From Mycolicibacter algericus DSM 45454 (GTDB lineage Bacteria; Actinomycetota; Actinomycetes; Mycobacteriales; Mycobacteriaceae): DNA of 64,000 nucleotides. Shown piece after piece: positions 1 to 10,482 of the stretch. The stretch lies in assembly GCF_002086455.1 (NCBI RefSeq), contig NZ_MVHC01000001.1, positions 124,001 to 188,000 of the forward strand. The letters run 5' to 3'. How positions within the stretch are numbered: position 1 is the first letter of the stretch; each line of letters begins with the position of its first letter. Below the pieces are notes generated by a model that worked only from the letters and a program-made list of their open reading frames with translations, did not search any database and was not told the DNA's origin. The position numbers and the translations under genes are program-made.

Positions 1-1227
1 ATGAGCACTCCCTGGTGGCTGGTGCTGGCCAAAGTGCTGGCCGTCTTCGCATTCCTGGTACTGACAGTGCTTTTCGCCATCGTCATCGAACGAAAGGTGC
101 TGGCGCGCATGCAGATGCGGCCCGGCCCCAACCGGGTCGGACCGAAGGGCTGGCTGCAGAGCCTTGCCGACGGCATCAAGCTGGCCCTCAAGGAGGACAT
201 CGTCCCCGCCGGCGTCGACCGGGCGATCTACGTGATGGCTCCGGTCATCTCGACGGTGCCGGCGATCACCGCGTTCGCGGTGATCCCGTTCGGCCCGGAG
301 GTCAGCATCTTGGGCCATCGCACCGATCTGCAACTGGCCGACCTGCCGATCGCGGTGTTGTTCATCTTGGCGATGTCCTCGATCGGGGTGTACGGCATCA
401 TCCTGGCCGGCTGGTCGTCCGGGTCGCCGTACCCGCTGTTGGGCGGCATCCGCTCCACCGCGCAGGTGATCTCCTACGAAGTCGCGATGGGATTGTCGTT
501 CGCGTCGGTGTTCCTCTACGCCGGGACGATGTCCACCTCGAGCATCGTGGCCGCCCAGGACCGGATCTGGTTCGCGTTCCTGCTGCTGCCGTCGTTCATG
601 GTCTATCTGACCGCGATGGTCGGTGAGACCAACCGGGCGCCGTTCGATCTGCCCGAAGCCGAGGGCGAGCTCGTCGGCGGATTCCACACCGAGTACTCGT
701 CGTTGAAGTTCGCGCTGTTCTTCCTGGCCGAATACATCAACATCACCACGGTTTCGGCGTTGGCCGTCACGTTGTTCTTCGGCGGCTGGCACGCGCCGTT
801 CCCGCTGAACCTGTGGGCCGGCGCCAACCAGGGATGGTGGCCGCTGCTGTGGTTCACCGCCAAGGTGTGGGGATTCATCTTCATGTACATCTGGCTGCGC
901 GCCACCCTGCCCCGGCTGCGATACGACCAGTTCATGGCGCTGGGCTGGAAGATCCTGATCCCGGTGGCGCTGCTGTGGGTGCTGCTCGCGGCGGTGATGC
1001 GCAGCCTGGGCAACGAGGGCTACCAGCACTGGGAGGCGGTGCTGATCGCTATCAGCACACTCACCACGCTGCTGGTGCTGGCGGTGTTGCACCGCCGCTT
1101 CAGCGCGGTGAACACCGTGCCGGACGAGCCCGCGTCTGAGCCGGTCGTCGCATCCGAAGGTTCTTTTCCGACACCACCGCTGCCGCAGCGAAATTCACCG
1201 CGGGTCAAGGAGGATGTCAATGGCTAA
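1..1227 (+). CDS. nuoH: NADH-quinone oxidoreductase subunit H
   Basis: Membrane subunit of respiratory complex I that sits at the junction with the peripheral arm and forms part of the quinone-binding chamber. The sequence shows the family signatures [11 protein letters not shown] near residue 40 and [18 protein letters not shown] near residue 205, and about eight hydrophobic helices. The C-terminal 45 residues are a hydrophilic, proline-rich tail as in other mycobacterial NuoH. The reading frame opens with ATG at base 1, so the true start could lie upstream of the window; M. tuberculosis NuoH has a few more residues before the WWL motif. Its last bases overlap nuoI, which points to one transcript for the whole nuo cluster. 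Confidence 0.95.
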   Translation: MSTPWWLVLAKVLAVFAFLVLTVLFAIVIERKVLARMQMRPGPNRVGPKGWLQSLADGIKLALKEDIVPAGVDRAIYVMAPVISTVPAITAFAVIPFGPEVSILGHRTDLQLADLPIAVLFILAMSSIGVYGIILAGWSSGSPYPLLGGIRSTAQVISYEVAMGLSFASVFLYAGTMSTSSIVAAQDRIWFAFLLLPSFMVYLTAMVGETNRAPFDLPEAEGELVGGFHTEYSSLKFALFFLAEYINITTVSALAVTLFFGGWHAPFPLNLWAGANQGWWPLLWFTAKVWGFIFMYIWLRATLPRLRYDQFMALGWKILIPVALLWVLLAAVMRSLGNEGYQHWEAVLIAISTLTTLLVLAVLHRRFSAVNTVPDEPASEPVVASEGSFPTPPLPQRNSPRVKEDVNG

Positions 1228-1789
1228 GCTCAGAGACGCGCTCGCCGGGTTCGGCGTCACCTGGCGAACGATGTTCAGGCGGCCGATCAATGACGGCTAC
1301 CCGGAGCAGAAGAAGCCGACGGCGCGGCGCTATCACGGCCGCCACCAGCTCAACCGGCATCCGGACGGGTTGGAGAAGTGCATCGGCTGCGAACTGTGCG
1401 CGTGGGCATGCCCGGCCGATGCCATCTACGTGGAGGCCGCCGACAACACCGACGACGAACGCTTCTCGCCCGGCGAACGCTACGGCCGGGTCTACCAGAT
1501 CAACTATCTGCGCTGCATCGGCTGCGGACTGTGCATCGAAGCCTGCCCGACGCGCGCGCTGACCATGACCAACGACTACGAGATGGCCGCGGACAACCGA
1601 GCCGACCTGATCTTGGAACGTCACCAGCTGCTGGCGCCGCTGGAGCCCGACATGACCGCACCGCCGCACCCGATGCCGCCCGGCGCCACCGAGAAGGACT
1701 ACTACCTGGGCAGGGTCGGCCCGGATGGGCTCGACGAGAACCCGGACCTGTTCGTCATGCTGGACCGGAAGAAACAGGGCAAAGCCTGA
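1220..1789 (+). CDS. nuoI: NADH-quinone oxidoreductase subunit I (2x 4Fe-4S)
   Basis: Peripheral-arm ferredoxin-like subunit carrying the two 4Fe-4S clusters (N6a and N6b) that pass electrons to the terminal cluster beside quinone. Two complete CxxCxxCxxxCP motifs are visible, with cysteines at about residues 54, 57, 60, 64 and 99, 102, 105, 109. I chose the ATG at 1220 rather than the in-frame ATG at 1214 because the strong ribosome site AAGGAGG occupies 1207-1213 and would touch the earlier ATG; from 1220 the spacing is six bases. The start lies inside the end of nuoH, and the stop overlaps the nuoJ start as TGATG, indicating translational coupling. Confidence 0.95.
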   Translation: MAKLRDALAGFGVTWRTMFRRPINDGYPEQKKPTARRYHGRHQLNRHPDGLEKCIGCELCAWACPADAIYVEAADNTDDERFSPGERYGRVYQINYLRCIGCGLCIEACPTRALTMTNDYEMAADNRADLILERHQLLAPLEPDMTAPPHPMPPGATEKDYYLGRVGPDGLDENPDLFVMLDRKKQGKA

Positions 1790-2634
1790 TGGACGCCGCA
1801 CTGCTTGCCTCCGACATCGTCGTCCGCACCTCCACCGGGGAGGCGGTGACCTTCTGGGTCCTCGGCGCCCTGGCCCTGGTCGGCGCCATCGGGGTCGTCA
1901 CCGCCGCCAAAGCGGTGTATTCGGCACTGTTCCTGGCGATGACGATGCTCTCGCTGGCCGTTTTCTACTTCGTCCAGGACGCGATGTTCCTCGGCGTGGT
2001 GCAGATCGTGGTCTACACCGGCGCGGTGATGATGCTGTTCCTGTTCGTGATGATGCTGATCGGGGTCGACTCCGCCGAGTCACTGGTGGAGACGCTGCGC
2101 GGCCAGCGGATCGCCTCGACCCTCGCCGGGATCGGTTTCGGGGTGCTGCTGATCGCCGGGATCGGCGGCGCGACGATGCACCTGCGCGGAATCGGCGCCC
2201 CGGCCACCGGCGGCTCGGCCGACTCCGGCATGGTGGGCCAGGGCAACGTCGAGGGGCTGGCGGCGCTGATCTTCACCCGTTACCTGTGGGCCTTCGAACT
2301 CACCAGTGCGCTGCTGATCACCGCGGTGGTCGCGGCCATGGTGTTGACGCATCGGGAGCGGCTGCAACCGCGGCTGACGCAGCGGGAGCTGTCCATCCTG
2401 CGCTTCCGGTCCGGCAACCGCCCCACCCCGCTGCCGACGCCGGGCGTCTACGCCCGCCACAACGCCGTGGACATCGCCGCGCGACTGCCCGACGGCTCCT
2501 ACTCGGAGCTGTCGGTGTCGGACACCTTGCAGCACCGCTGGGTCGGCGCCACCGGCAACGCGGCCCACGCCGACGACGATGCTGCGGAGCGGCGTATGGC
2601 TCCGGCGAGCAACGGGGAGGAATCAGGCCAGTGA
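1789..2634 (+). CDS. nuoJ: NADH-quinone oxidoreductase subunit J
   Basis: Membrane subunit of complex I with five predicted hydrophobic helices in the first 180 residues, including the conserved [21 protein letters not shown] region that contains the pi-bulge helix of the family. The remaining 100 residues are a hydrophilic C-terminal extension rich in charged residues, typical of actinobacterial NuoJ and absent from the shorter E. coli protein. ATG at 1789 overlaps the nuoI stop. The stop overlaps the GTG start of nuoK. Length is 281 residues. Confidence 0.94.
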   Translation: MDAALLASDIVVRTSTGEAVTFWVLGALALVGAIGVVTAAKAVYSALFLAMTMLSLAVFYFVQDAMFLGVVQIVVYTGAVMMLFLFVMMLIGVDSAESLVETLRGQRIASTLAGIGFGVLLIAGIGGATMHLRGIGAPATGGSADSGMVGQGNVEGLAALIFTRYLWAFELTSALLITAVVAAMVLTHRERLQPRLTQRELSILRFRSGNRPTPLPTPGVYARHNAVDIAARLPDGSYSELSVSDTLQHRWVGATGNAAHADDDAAERRMAPASNGEESGQ

Positions 2635-2930
2635 ACCCGGAGAACTATCTCTACCTGTCGGCGATGCTGTTCACCCTCGGCGCCACCGGAGTGATGTTGC
2701 GGCGCAACGCGTTGGTGATGTTCATGTGCGTCGAGCTGATGCTCAACGCCGCCAATCTGGCGTTCGTCACCTTCGCCCGGCTGCACTCGGCGCTCGACGG
2801 CCAGATGGTGGCCTTCTTCACGATGGTCGTCGCCGCCTGCGAGGTCGTTATCGGCCTGGCCATCATCATGACGATCTTCCGGGCCCGGCGATCCGTGTCG
2901 GTCGACGACGCGAACTTACTGCGCGGCTAG
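2631..2930 (+). CDS. nuoK: NADH-quinone oxidoreductase subunit K
   Basis: Small antiporter-related (MrpC-like) subunit of complex I with three membrane helices. The protein is 99 residues, the usual length, and contains the [12 protein letters not shown] stretch with the conserved glutamate of helix 2 and a second membrane glutamate in [10 protein letters not shown]. It starts with GTG at 2631, overlapping the nuoJ stop as GTGA, with GGGGAGG about ten bases upstream. It sits between nuoJ and nuoL as in all type I NADH dehydrogenase operons. Confidence 0.94.
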   Translation: MNPENYLYLSAMLFTLGATGVMLRRNALVMFMCVELMLNAANLAFVTFARLHSALDGQMVAFFTMVVAACEVVIGLAIIMTIFRARRSVSVDDANLLRG

Positions 2931-2945
2931 GAGTTGGGAAGCTCT

Positions 2946-4883
2946 ATGACGAATCTGAGCCAGCTGAGCTGGCTGCTGGTGGCCCTGCCGGCGGCCGGCG
3001 CGTTGATCCTGCTGCTCGGCGGGCGACGGACCGACCGCTGGGGACACCTGCTGGCCTGTGCCGCGGTGCTCTCCTCGTTCGGGATCGGGCTCGCGTTGCT
3101 GGCCGAGATGCTGGGCCGCAGCGGCGAGGACCGGGCGATTCACAGCCACCTGTTCAGCTGGGTGCCGGTCGGTGCGCTGCAGGTCGACTTCGGGATCCTG
3201 ATCGATCAACTGTCGATCTGCTTCGTGTTGCTGATCAGTGGGGTCGGCGCGCTGATCCACATCTACTCGATCGGCTACATGAAGCACGACCCCGACCGGC
3301 GACGCTTTTTCGCCTACCTGAACCTGTTCGTCGCCGCGATGCTGCTGCTGGTCGTCGCCGACAACTATTTGGGCCTCTACGTCGGCTGGGAAGGTGTCGG
3401 CCTGGCGTCCTACCTGCTAATCGGGTTCTGGTACGCGCGGCCGGTCGCGGCGGCGGCCGGCAAGAAGGCATTCGTGTCCAACCGGGTCGGCGACATCGGG
3501 CTGTCGCTGGCCATGTTCGTGATGTTCGCCGGCTTCGGCACGCTGTCGTTCGACGGGCTGTTCGGCGCGGTCGAAGAGGCCGGGTCCAGCGGGTGGACCA
3601 CCGCCATCGGGTTGCTGCTGTTGCTGGGCGCATGCGCCAAGTCCGCGCAGGTTCCGCTGCAGGCCTGGTTGTTCGACGCGATGGAGGGCCCCACCCCGGT
3701 GTCGGCGCTGATCCACGCCGCCACCATGGTGACCGCCGGGGTGTACCTGATCGTGCGGTCCGGCCCGGTGTTCGACCTGTCCGCCGACGCGCGCCTCGCG
3801 GTCGTGGTGGTCGGTGCGATCACGCTGCTGTTCGGTGCGATCATCGGCTGCGCCAAAGACGACATCAAGCGGGCGCTGGCCGCCTCCACCGTCAGCCAGA
3901 TCGGCTACATGGTGCTGGCCGCGGGCCTCGGCCCGGCCGGCTACGCCGTCGCGATCATGCACCTGCTCACCCACGGTTTCTTCAAGGCCGGACTGTTCCT
4001 GGGCTCGGGGTCGGTGATGCACGGGATGAACGACGAACAGGACATGCGCCGCTACGGCGCGCTGCGTGCCTTCATGCCGGTGACGTTCGTGACGTTCGGC
4101 CTGTGCTATCTGGCGATCATCGGGGTGCCGCCGTTCGCCGGCTATTGGTCAAAGGACGCGATCATCGAGGCCGCGCTGGCAACCGGCGGGACGCGAGGCT
4201 GGATCTTGGGCGCGGTGACCATCCTGGGTGCCGGGATCACCGCGTTCTACATGACCCGGGTGATGCTGATGACATTCGGCGGTGAGCGTCGCTGGGCGGC
4301 GGACGAGAGCGAGGTGAGCCACGAACGGGCGCTGCAACATCCGCACGAGTCCCCGCGGGTGATGACCTGGCCGATGATCGTGCTGGCCGTCGGCGCCGTG
4401 TTCTCCGGAGCCGCGCTGGCCATCGGCGGTCGCCTCGAGCACTGGCTGGAACCGGTGGTGACCGGGGCCGCGGCGGCCGGCCACGAAGCGGCGCATCTCA
4501 TCCCGGCCTGGCTCACCGGTGCCATCACGCTGGGGGTCGTGCTGCTCGGGGTGGCGGTGGCCTACCGCAGGTACGGCCGTAAGCCGATACCCATCACCGA
4601 GCCCACCGACGTGTCGCCCCTGACGGTGGCCGCCCGCCAGTATCTCTACGGCGATGCCTTCAACGAGGAGGTGTTCATGCGTCCGGGTAACCGACTGGCG
4701 CAAGCCCTGGTCGACGTCGACGACCGGGTGGTGGACGGCTCGGTCAACACCGGAGCCGGGTTGGTCGCGCTCGCATCGCTTTTGATGCGGCGCTTGCAGA
4801 CCGGGTTCGTGCGCTCCTATGCGCTGACCATGCTGGCCGGCGCGGTGCTGGTCGTCGCGGTAGTCCTGGCGGTGCAACTGTGA
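2946..4883 (+). CDS. nuoL: NADH-quinone oxidoreductase subunit L
   Basis: Largest antiporter-like proton-pumping subunit, at the distal end of the membrane arm. The 645-residue protein has the Mrp-antiporter core ([16 protein letters not shown] near residue 145, the key lysine region around [37 protein letters not shown] near residues 220-260, then [19 protein letters not shown]). The C-terminal part carries the long lateral helix found only in NuoL. ATG 2946 is preferred over the in-frame TTG at 2934 because that codon abuts AGGAG directly. It is followed by nuoM with a four-base overlap. Confidence 0.95.
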   Translation: MTNLSQLSWLLVALPAAGALILLLGGRRTDRWGHLLACAAVLSSFGIGLALLAEMLGRSGEDRAIHSHLFSWVPVGALQVDFGILIDQLSICFVLLISGVGALIHIYSIGYMKHDPDRRRFFAYLNLFVAAMLLLVVADNYLGLYVGWEGVGLASYLLIGFWYARPVAAAAGKKAFVSNRVGDIGLSLAMFVMFAGFGTLSFDGLFGAVEEAGSSGWTTAIGLLLLLGACAKSAQVPLQAWLFDAMEGPTPVSALIHAATMVTAGVYLIVRSGPVFDLSADARLAVVVVGAITLLFGAIIGCAKDDIKRALAASTVSQIGYMVLAAGLGPAGYAVAIMHLLTHGFFKAGLFLGSGSVMHGMNDEQDMRRYGALRAFMPVTFVTFGLCYLAIIGVPPFAGYWSKDAIIEAALATGGTRGWILGAVTILGAGITAFYMTRVMLMTFGGERRWAADESEVSHERALQHPHESPRVMTWPMIVLAVGAVFSGAALAIGGRLEHWLEPVVTGAAAAGHEAAHLIPAWLTGAITLGVVLLGVAVAYRRYGRKPIPITEPTDVSPLTVAARQYLYGDAFNEEVFMRPGNRLAQALVDVDDRVVDGSVNTGAGLVALASLLMRRLQTGFVRSYALTMLAGAVLVVAVVLAVQL

Positions 4884-6508
4884 ACATGAACCTGCCCTGG
4901 CTGAGCCTGCTCTGGTTGGTGCCCCTGGTCGGTGCCGGCGCCGTGATCGCGCTGCCGGCCGGAGCGGCGCGACTGGCGAAGCTGACCGGCCTGCTGGTGA
5001 GCCTGGTGACGCTGGCGATAGCGGTGGTGATCACCGTCGAGTTCGACACCACCCCGGTCGCCGCCCCGTATCAGTTCGTCGAATCCCATGCCTGGATACC
5101 GGCTTTCGGGGCGCGCTACACGCTCGGTGTCGACGGTATCGCGGTGGTGCTGGCGTTGCTGACCGCCGGGCTGGTGCCGCTGCTGATGCTTGCCGGCTGG
5201 AACGACGGTGAGGGTAAGCGCGGTGCCGATGCTGACGACCCGCAGCGCCCGACTCCGCAGGCTCCGCCGCGCTTGCGATCGTCAGGCCGCGGGCCGCACG
5301 CCTTCGCCGCACTCACCCTAGCCGTCGAGGCGATGGTGCTGATCTCGCTGGTCTCGCTGGACGTACTGCTGTTCTACGTCTTCTTCGAGGCGATGCTGAT
5401 CCCGATGTACTTCATGATCGGCGGCTTCGGCAACGGCGCCAAGCGTTCCCAAGCGGCATTGAAGTTCCTGCTGTACAACCTGTTCGGCGGCCTGATCATG
5501 CTGGCCGCGGTGATCGGCGTGTACATGGTGAGCGCCCGGGAGGGCACGTCGGGCGGCACCTTCGATTTCCGCGAACTGGTCTCGTTGTTCTCGTCCGCCA
5601 CCACCACGGTGGATCCGGGCGTGCTCAAACTTCTGTTCGCCGGGTTCATGTTCGCGTTCGCGGTCAAGGCGCCACTGTGGCCGCTGCACCGGTGGCTGCC
5701 CGACGCCGCGGTGGAATCCACCCCGGCCACCGCGGTGCTGATGATGGCGGTCATGGACAAGGTGGGGACCTTCGGCATGCTGCGCTACTGTCTGCAGCTG
5801 TTCCCCGACGCCTCAACGTATTTCCGTCCGGCGATCATCGTGTTGGCGGTGATCGGGGTGGTCTACGGGGCGATGGTGGCGATCGGCCAGCGCGACATCA
5901 TGCGGCTGATCGCCTACACGTCGATCTCGCACTTCGGCTTCATCATCCTGGGCATCTTCGTGATGACCAGCCAGGGCCAGAGCGGTTCCACGCTGTACAT
6001 GCTCAACCACGGGTTGTCGACCGCGGCACTGTTCCTGATCGCCGGGTTCCTGATCTCTCGGCGCGGTGGCACCCGGGCGATCGCCGACTACGGCGGCGTG
6101 CAGAAGGTGGCCCCGGTGATGGCCGGTACCTTCATGGTCGCGGCGATGGCGACCCTGTCGCTGCCCGGGCTGGCCCCGTTCATCAGCGAATTCCTGGTAT
6201 TGGTGGGCACCTTCAACCGGTACTGGCTGGCGGCGGCCGTCGGCAGCACCGCGCTGGTGCTGTCGTCGATCTACATGTTGTGGCTGTATCAGCGGGTGAT
6301 GACCGGTCCGGTCACCGAGGGCAACGAACGCATCCGAGATCTGGTACCCCGCGAGCTCGTCGTCGTCGCGCCGTTGATCGCGTTGCTGGTGTTCTTGGGC
6401 TTCTACCCGAAACCGGTGCTCGACATCATCAATCCGGGCGTCGCGCACACCTTGACCACGATCGGTGAGACCGACCCGGCACCGCTGACCGCTGAGGGGG
6501 CGCACTGA
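4880..6508 (+). CDS. nuoM: NADH-quinone oxidoreductase subunit M
   Basis: Antiporter-like proton-pumping subunit of complex I, 542 residues. The [18 protein letters not shown] and [25 protein letters not shown] signatures are clear. Residues 110-137, a polar loop rich in Gly, Pro and Arg ahead of the third or fourth helix, are an insertion relative to E. coli NuoM; similar loops occur in other actinobacterial homologues. GTG 4880 overlaps the nuoL stop; an in-frame ATG at 4886 is the alternative start. Part of the single nuo transcript. Confidence 0.95.
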   Translation: MNMNLPWLSLLWLVPLVGAGAVIALPAGAARLAKLTGLLVSLVTLAIAVVITVEFDTTPVAAPYQFVESHAWIPAFGARYTLGVDGIAVVLALLTAGLVPLLMLAGWNDGEGKRGADADDPQRPTPQAPPRLRSSGRGPHAFAALTLAVEAMVLISLVSLDVLLFYVFFEAMLIPMYFMIGGFGNGAKRSQAALKFLLYNLFGGLIMLAAVIGVYMVSAREGTSGGTFDFRELVSLFSSATTTVDPGVLKLLFAGFMFAFAVKAPLWPLHRWLPDAAVESTPATAVLMMAVMDKVGTFGMLRYCLQLFPDASTYFRPAIIVLAVIGVVYGAMVAIGQRDIMRLIAYTSISHFGFIILGIFVMTSQGQSGSTLYMLNHGLSTAALFLIAGFLISRRGGTRAIADYGGVQKVAPVMAGTFMVAAMATLSLPGLAPFISEFLVLVGTFNRYWLAAAVGSTALVLSSIYMLWLYQRVMTGPVTEGNERIRDLVPRELVVVAPLIALLVFLGFYPKPVLDIINPGVAHTLTTIGETDPAPLTAEGAH

Positions 6509-6510
6509 CC

Positions 6511-8124
6511 ATGTCGGGCATGCCAACACCCCACATCGAGTACGACCTGTTGTTGCCGCTGCTGATCGTCTTCGGCACCGCGGTCACCGGCGTGCTGTTC
6601 GAGGCGTTCGCGGCGCGACGGGCGCGCTATCTGATGCAGGTTCTGCTCGCCATCGGCGGATTGGCCGCAGCGTTCATCAGCCTTGTCGCCGTGGGACGTG
6701 ATCTGCCGGCCGACGGCCACATCACGGTGCTCGGCGCGGTCGCCGTCGACCGGCCGGCGCTGGTGCTGCAGGGCATCGTGCTGCTGGTCGGGATCATGGC
6801 CGTCGTCTTCATCGCCGAACGCAACACCGGCGCGGGAGCTCCCGAGGGGCCCGGCGCCGCGACCGCACCCACTGCGTCGCTCGCCGTCCGCGGGCAGGCA
6901 GGCCTGGACTCCTTCACCCCGCAGGCCTCGGCGGTGCCGGGCAGCGTCGCCGAACTCGACGCGGCCCGCAGCGGGATGATCCAGACCGAGGTGTTCCCGC
7001 TGACGATGCTGGCGATCGGCGGGATGATGGTGTTCCCGGCGGCCAACGATCTGGTGACGATGTTCGTGGCCCTCGAGGTGCTCTCGCTGCCGCTGTATCT
7101 GTTGTGCGGGCTGGCCCGGTACCGTCGGCTGCTGTCGCAGGAGGCGGCACTCAAGTACTTCCTGCTGGGCGCGTTCTCCTCGGCGCTGTTCTTGTTCGGG
7201 GCCGCCCTGCTCTACGGCACCACCGCCTCGTTGACGTTGTCCGAGATCGGCGAGCAGCTGTTCTCGCACAGCAACGATCCGCTGGCGCTGATCGGCGCCG
7301 GACTGCTGTTGGTGGGGCTGTTCTTCAAGGTCGGCGCGGTGCCGTTCCACTCCTGGGTCCCCGACGTCTACGTCGGCGCACCGACGCCGATCACCGGTTT
7401 CATGGCGGCCGCGACCAAGGTCGCCGCGTTCGGGGCGATGCTGCGGATCGTCTATGTCGCACTGCCGGCGCTGCACGACCAGTGGCGCCCGCTGCTGTGG
7501 CTGATCTCGGTGCTGACCATGGTGGTCGCCACCATTGCGGCGATCACCCAGACCGAGATCAAGCGGATGCTGGCCTACTCCTCGATCGCCCATGTCGGTT
7601 TCGTGCTCACCGGTGTGCTGGCGGCGATCCCGGCGGGTGTCTCATCGACGCTGTTCTACCTGGCCGCCTACAGCTTCTCCACCGTCGGCGCGTTCGCCGT
7701 CGTGAACCTGATCCGCGGGCCCGGCGGTGAAGAAGAGCTCGACATGTCGCGATGGGCCGGATTAGGACAGCGTTATCCCATTGTGGGACTGCTGTTTTCG
7801 ATGTTCCTGCTGGCGTTCGCGGGCATCCCGTTGACCAGTGGGTTCATCAGCAAGTTCGCTGTGTTCGCCGCGGCCGCCGAGAGTGGCGCCGTCCCGCTGG
7901 TGGTGATCGGTGTGATCGCCAGCGGTGTCGCCGCCTACTTCTATGTGCGGGTGATCGTGCTGATGTTCTTCACCGACTCCCCCGACAACCCGCCGCAACT
8001 GGTGCAGCCCAGCGTGTGGAGTAAGACGGCGATCGCGTTGTGTGCCGCGGTCACCGTGGTGCTGGGCGTGTTTCCGCAACCGCTGCTCGACCTGGTGGAC
8101 GCCGCGACGCAGTTCGCGTTCTGA
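6511..8124 (+). CDS. nuoN: NADH-quinone oxidoreductase subunit N
   Basis: Third antiporter-like proton-pumping subunit and the last gene of the nuo operon. The 537-residue product has the expected ALEVLSLPLYLLCGLAR, FKVGAVPFHSWVPDVYVGAPTPITGFMAA and LAFAGIPLTSGF segments. Residues 107-160 form a hydrophilic loop with a GLDSFTPQASAVPGS motif that also occurs in M. tuberculosis NuoN, so it is a lineage feature and not a local insertion. It starts two bases after the nuoM stop. No clear hairpin terminator was seen just after it. Confidence 0.95.
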   Translation: MSGMPTPHIEYDLLLPLLIVFGTAVTGVLFEAFAARRARYLMQVLLAIGGLAAAFISLVAVGRDLPADGHITVLGAVAVDRPALVLQGIVLLVGIMAVVFIAERNTGAGAPEGPGAATAPTASLAVRGQAGLDSFTPQASAVPGSVAELDAARSGMIQTEVFPLTMLAIGGMMVFPAANDLVTMFVALEVLSLPLYLLCGLARYRRLLSQEAALKYFLLGAFSSALFLFGAALLYGTTASLTLSEIGEQLFSHSNDPLALIGAGLLLVGLFFKVGAVPFHSWVPDVYVGAPTPITGFMAAATKVAAFGAMLRIVYVALPALHDQWRPLLWLISVLTMVVATIAAITQTEIKRMLAYSSIAHVGFVLTGVLAAIPAGVSSTLFYLAAYSFSTVGAFAVVNLIRGPGGEEELDMSRWAGLGQRYPIVGLLFSMFLLAFAGIPLTSGFISKFAVFAAAAESGAVPLVVIGVIASGVAAYFYVRVIVLMFFTDSPDNPPQLVQPSVWSKTAIALCAAVTVVLGVFPQPLLDLVDAATQFAF

Positions 8125-8193
8125 CGCTCGTACGCGACGGACTGGCCCGACCGGCCCCGACAACCCTGGAGTCGGCTGTCGCCCGTCGCGTCG

Positions 8194-8199
8194 TATACT
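8194..8199 (+). promoter_or_regulatory. Candidate -10 element upstream of the reductase-desaturase pair
   Basis: The 125 bases between nuoN and the reductase contain TATACT, a near-consensus SigA -10 hexamer. No convincing -35 is visible at 16-18 bases upstream, which is common in mycobacteria. A start of transcription around 8205 would give a leader of about 45 bases containing a minimal ATG-two codons-TGA open frame at 8208. The rest of the gap shows nothing else that I recognise. Confidence 0.4.
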
Positions 8200-8249
8200 C
8201 CACGTAAATGGACCGCTGATCTCCAGTCAAAGGCGCATCGACTCTTCCC

Positions 8250-9335
8250 ATGGCCAGACAAGTCTCCAAGCGCCGTGCGCTGGTCTCGCGCCTGGCCGAG
8301 GTACTGACCTGGCCGCACCGCATCGACCGGTACACCGAGCTGGTAACGCCGACTTGGTCGCCGGGCGAGGCGCGAGCGAAGGTCATCGCGGTGCATCGCA
8401 GTACGCCGCGCAGCGTCACCATGACATTGCAGCCCAACGCCGCGTTTCCCGGCTTTCGAGCCGGGCAGCACCTGAATCTCACCGTGGACATCGACGGGCG
8501 GCGCCACACTCGTTGCTACTCGCCTGCCAATGCCGAGGGGCAACGACTCGTCGAGCTGACCGTCGGCTTACACGACGGTGGACTGGTCTCGAGCTACCTG
8601 CGCGATCACGCCCGCCCGGGCCTGGTGGTCGGGCTCACCGGCGGCAGTGGCGATTTCGTGCTGCCGGCCGTCCGGCCGCAGCGGATCCTGCTGATCTCCG
8701 GCGGTAGTGGCATCACCCCGGTGATGTCCATGCTGCGCACGTTGCTGGCCGAGGGTCATGTCGCCGCGGGTGGCGAGATCAGCTTCGTTCACTATGCCCG
8801 CAGCCGCGCTGAGGCCTGCTACCGCGACGAGCTTGCCGCCAGGCCCGGCGTGCGGGTGTTGCACGGGTTCACCCGATCTACCGAAGCCAACGGTCCAGCG
8901 AAGCTCGACGGCGAACTGCATGGCCATTTCGGCGCCGATCATCTGAAGGCCGCGATGCCGGCTCCCGACCTGGTGTATGTCTGCGGCCCGCCGGCCCTGG
9001 TTGCGGCGGTGCGAGAGCACTGCGCCGATGCGATTGCCGAGAACTTCATGCCGCCGCGGTTCGCACCGGCCGCCGATCCGGCCGGTGGACGCGTGACCTT
9101 CCTCGGCAGCAACGTCACGGTGGTCGACGACGGCCGGCCGCTGCTGTTGCAGGCCGAGTCCGCCGGTCTGCAGCCGGCGAGCGGCTGCCGGATGGGTCTC
9201 TGCAAGACGTGCACCTGCCGCAAAACCGTTGGCACGGTGCAAAATCTGATTACCTGGGCACTTTCGGACGCGGGCGAAGAGAATATCCAGATCTGCGTCT
9301 CGATCCCGGTCGGCGACGTCGAACTCAGCTTGTAA
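8250..9335 (+). CDS. Ferredoxin reductase with FAD, NAD(P)H and 2Fe-2S domains (desaturase partner, Rv3230c-like)
   Basis: Electron-transfer flavoprotein of the phenol-hydroxylase/vanillate-reductase type. After a 40-residue leader come an FAD-binding barrel with the RCYSPAN motif (about residue 87), an NAD(P)H-binding domain with GGSGITPVMSML (about 150), and a C-terminal plant-type 2Fe-2S domain with cysteines in CRMGLCKTC (about 312-320) and a fourth in QICVSIP near the end. M. tuberculosis Rv3230c has the same organisation and passes electrons from NADPH to the stearoyl-CoA desaturase DesA3. The desaturase gene follows 19 bases downstream, so the same role is very likely here. The ribosome site is weak (AAAGG, long spacing). 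Confidence 0.88.
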   Translation: MARQVSKRRALVSRLAEVLTWPHRIDRYTELVTPTWSPGEARAKVIAVHRSTPRSVTMTLQPNAAFPGFRAGQHLNLTVDIDGRRHTRCYSPANAEGQRLVELTVGLHDGGLVSSYLRDHARPGLVVGLTGGSGDFVLPAVRPQRILLISGGSGITPVMSMLRTLLAEGHVAAGGEISFVHYARSRAEACYRDELAARPGVRVLHGFTRSTEANGPAKLDGELHGHFGADHLKAAMPAPDLVYVCGPPALVAAVREHCADAIAENFMPPRFAPAADPAGGRVTFLGSNVTVVDDGRPLLLQAESAGLQPASGCRMGLCKTCTCRKTVGTVQNLITWALSDAGEENIQICVSIPVGDVELSL

Positions 9336-9354
9336 AGGACGCCGGGAACCAATC

Positions 9355-10407
9355 ATGTCAGAACCGGAGATGACGCTAACCCCTGCCCAGGCCGATGCCT
9401 TGGGCCGTGAGTTCGACGCCATCAGGACCCGGGTGCTGGCCGACCTCGGCAAGCGGGACGCCGACTATATCCGTCGGATCGTCCGAATACAGCGCACCCT
9501 GGAGGTCGGCGGTCGCGTGCTGATGTTCGCCGGCGTCCGCCGGCCCGCCTGGTTGGCCGGCGTCGCGATGCTGTCCATGTCGAAGATCCTCGACAACTGG
9601 GAGATCGGCCACAACGTCATGCACGGCCAGTACGACTGGATGGGCGATCCGGCGCTGCACGGCCCCACGTTCGAGTGGGACAGTGCCTGCCCGTCCGACC
9701 ACTGGCGTTATGCCCACAACTACCTACACCACACCTACACCAACATCATCGGCCTGGATCGCGACATCGGTTACGCCGTCCTGCGGGTGAAGAAAGACCA
9801 GCCCTGGGATTGGCAGAAGCTGCTCAACCCGATCAACGCGCTACTGGGTTTCGTGTTGTTCCAATACAGTTTGGCGGGCTACGAGCTGGAGATCGAGCGG
9901 ATGCCCCACGAGATCACCATGGCCGACAAACGCGAAGCCCTGAGGGTGATCGTGCGCAAGGTCTTCCGTCAGGTGTTGAAGGATTACGTCGCATTCCCGC
10001 TGCTGGGCGGCCGATCGAGGCGGTTCGTGTTGACCGGCAACCTGGCGGCGAACTTGATCCGCAACATGTGGACTTTCGCCATCACGTTCTGCGGGCATTT
10101 CCCGGACGGAGCCCGGGTGTTCACGATTGAGGAGGCCCGCGACGAATCCCGCGGCATGTGGTACTACCGCCAGATCCTCGGTACCGCGAACATGAACGGC
10201 GGGAAGCTGTTTCACATCCTGTCCGGCAACTTATCGCACCAGATCGAGCACCACCTGTTCCCGGACCTGCCCGCGCACCGCTACGCCGAGCTCGCGCCGG
10301 AGGTCCGCGACATCTGCCGGCGTTACGGTATCCCGTACAACACCGGTTCGCTGCCCAGGCAGCTCGGCACCGTGCTGCTCAACCTCTTCCGGCTGGCGTT
10401 TCCGTAG
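9355..10407 (+). CDS. Membrane fatty acyl-CoA delta-9 desaturase, DesA3-like
   Basis: Di-iron membrane desaturase that introduces a double bond into long-chain acyl chains, using electrons from the reductase encoded just upstream. Three histidine boxes are present: HNVMH at residues 86-90, HNYLHH at 121-126 and HQIEHH at 295-300. The protein is 350 residues, shorter than M. tuberculosis DesA3 because it lacks the long basic C-terminal tail; it stops soon after the third box. The N-terminal region reads ADYIRRIVRIQRTLEVGGR, very similar to DesA3. Whether this is the main DesA3 or a paralogue cannot be decided from the window. The 75 bases after it hold no clear terminator. Confidence 0.88.
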   Translation: MSEPEMTLTPAQADALGREFDAIRTRVLADLGKRDADYIRRIVRIQRTLEVGGRVLMFAGVRRPAWLAGVAMLSMSKILDNWEIGHNVMHGQYDWMGDPALHGPTFEWDSACPSDHWRYAHNYLHHTYTNIIGLDRDIGYAVLRVKKDQPWDWQKLLNPINALLGFVLFQYSLAGYELEIERMPHEITMADKREALRVIVRKVFRQVLKDYVAFPLLGGRSRRFVLTGNLAANLIRNMWTFAITFCGHFPDGARVFTIEEARDESRGMWYYRQILGTANMNGGKLFHILSGNLSHQIEHHLFPDLPAHRYAELAPEVRDICRRYGIPYNTGSLPRQLGTVLLNLFRLAFP

Positions 10408-10482
10408 CCACGGTCCACCACCGAGGCGCGCCCGAGCGGCAGTTCGCGGGCACGCCGGCGCCAGCGGGTACATCATGGACGG

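Noticed and set aside
22..28. PIG-L motif PHPDDPE (in the gene at 11990-12685) as an abnormal active site
   Set aside because: HPDDPE variants are common in the PIG-L family; the metal ligands are present.
1378..1788. Upstream extension of the nuoJ frame into nuoI
   Set aside because: This part is a +1 shadow of the iron-sulfur protein; nuoJ starts at the overlapping ATG 1789.
6511..8124. Hydrophilic loop in NuoN (residues 107-160) as a recent insertion
   Set aside because: The GLDSFTPQASAVPGS motif is also in M. tuberculosis NuoN, so it is a conserved lineage feature.
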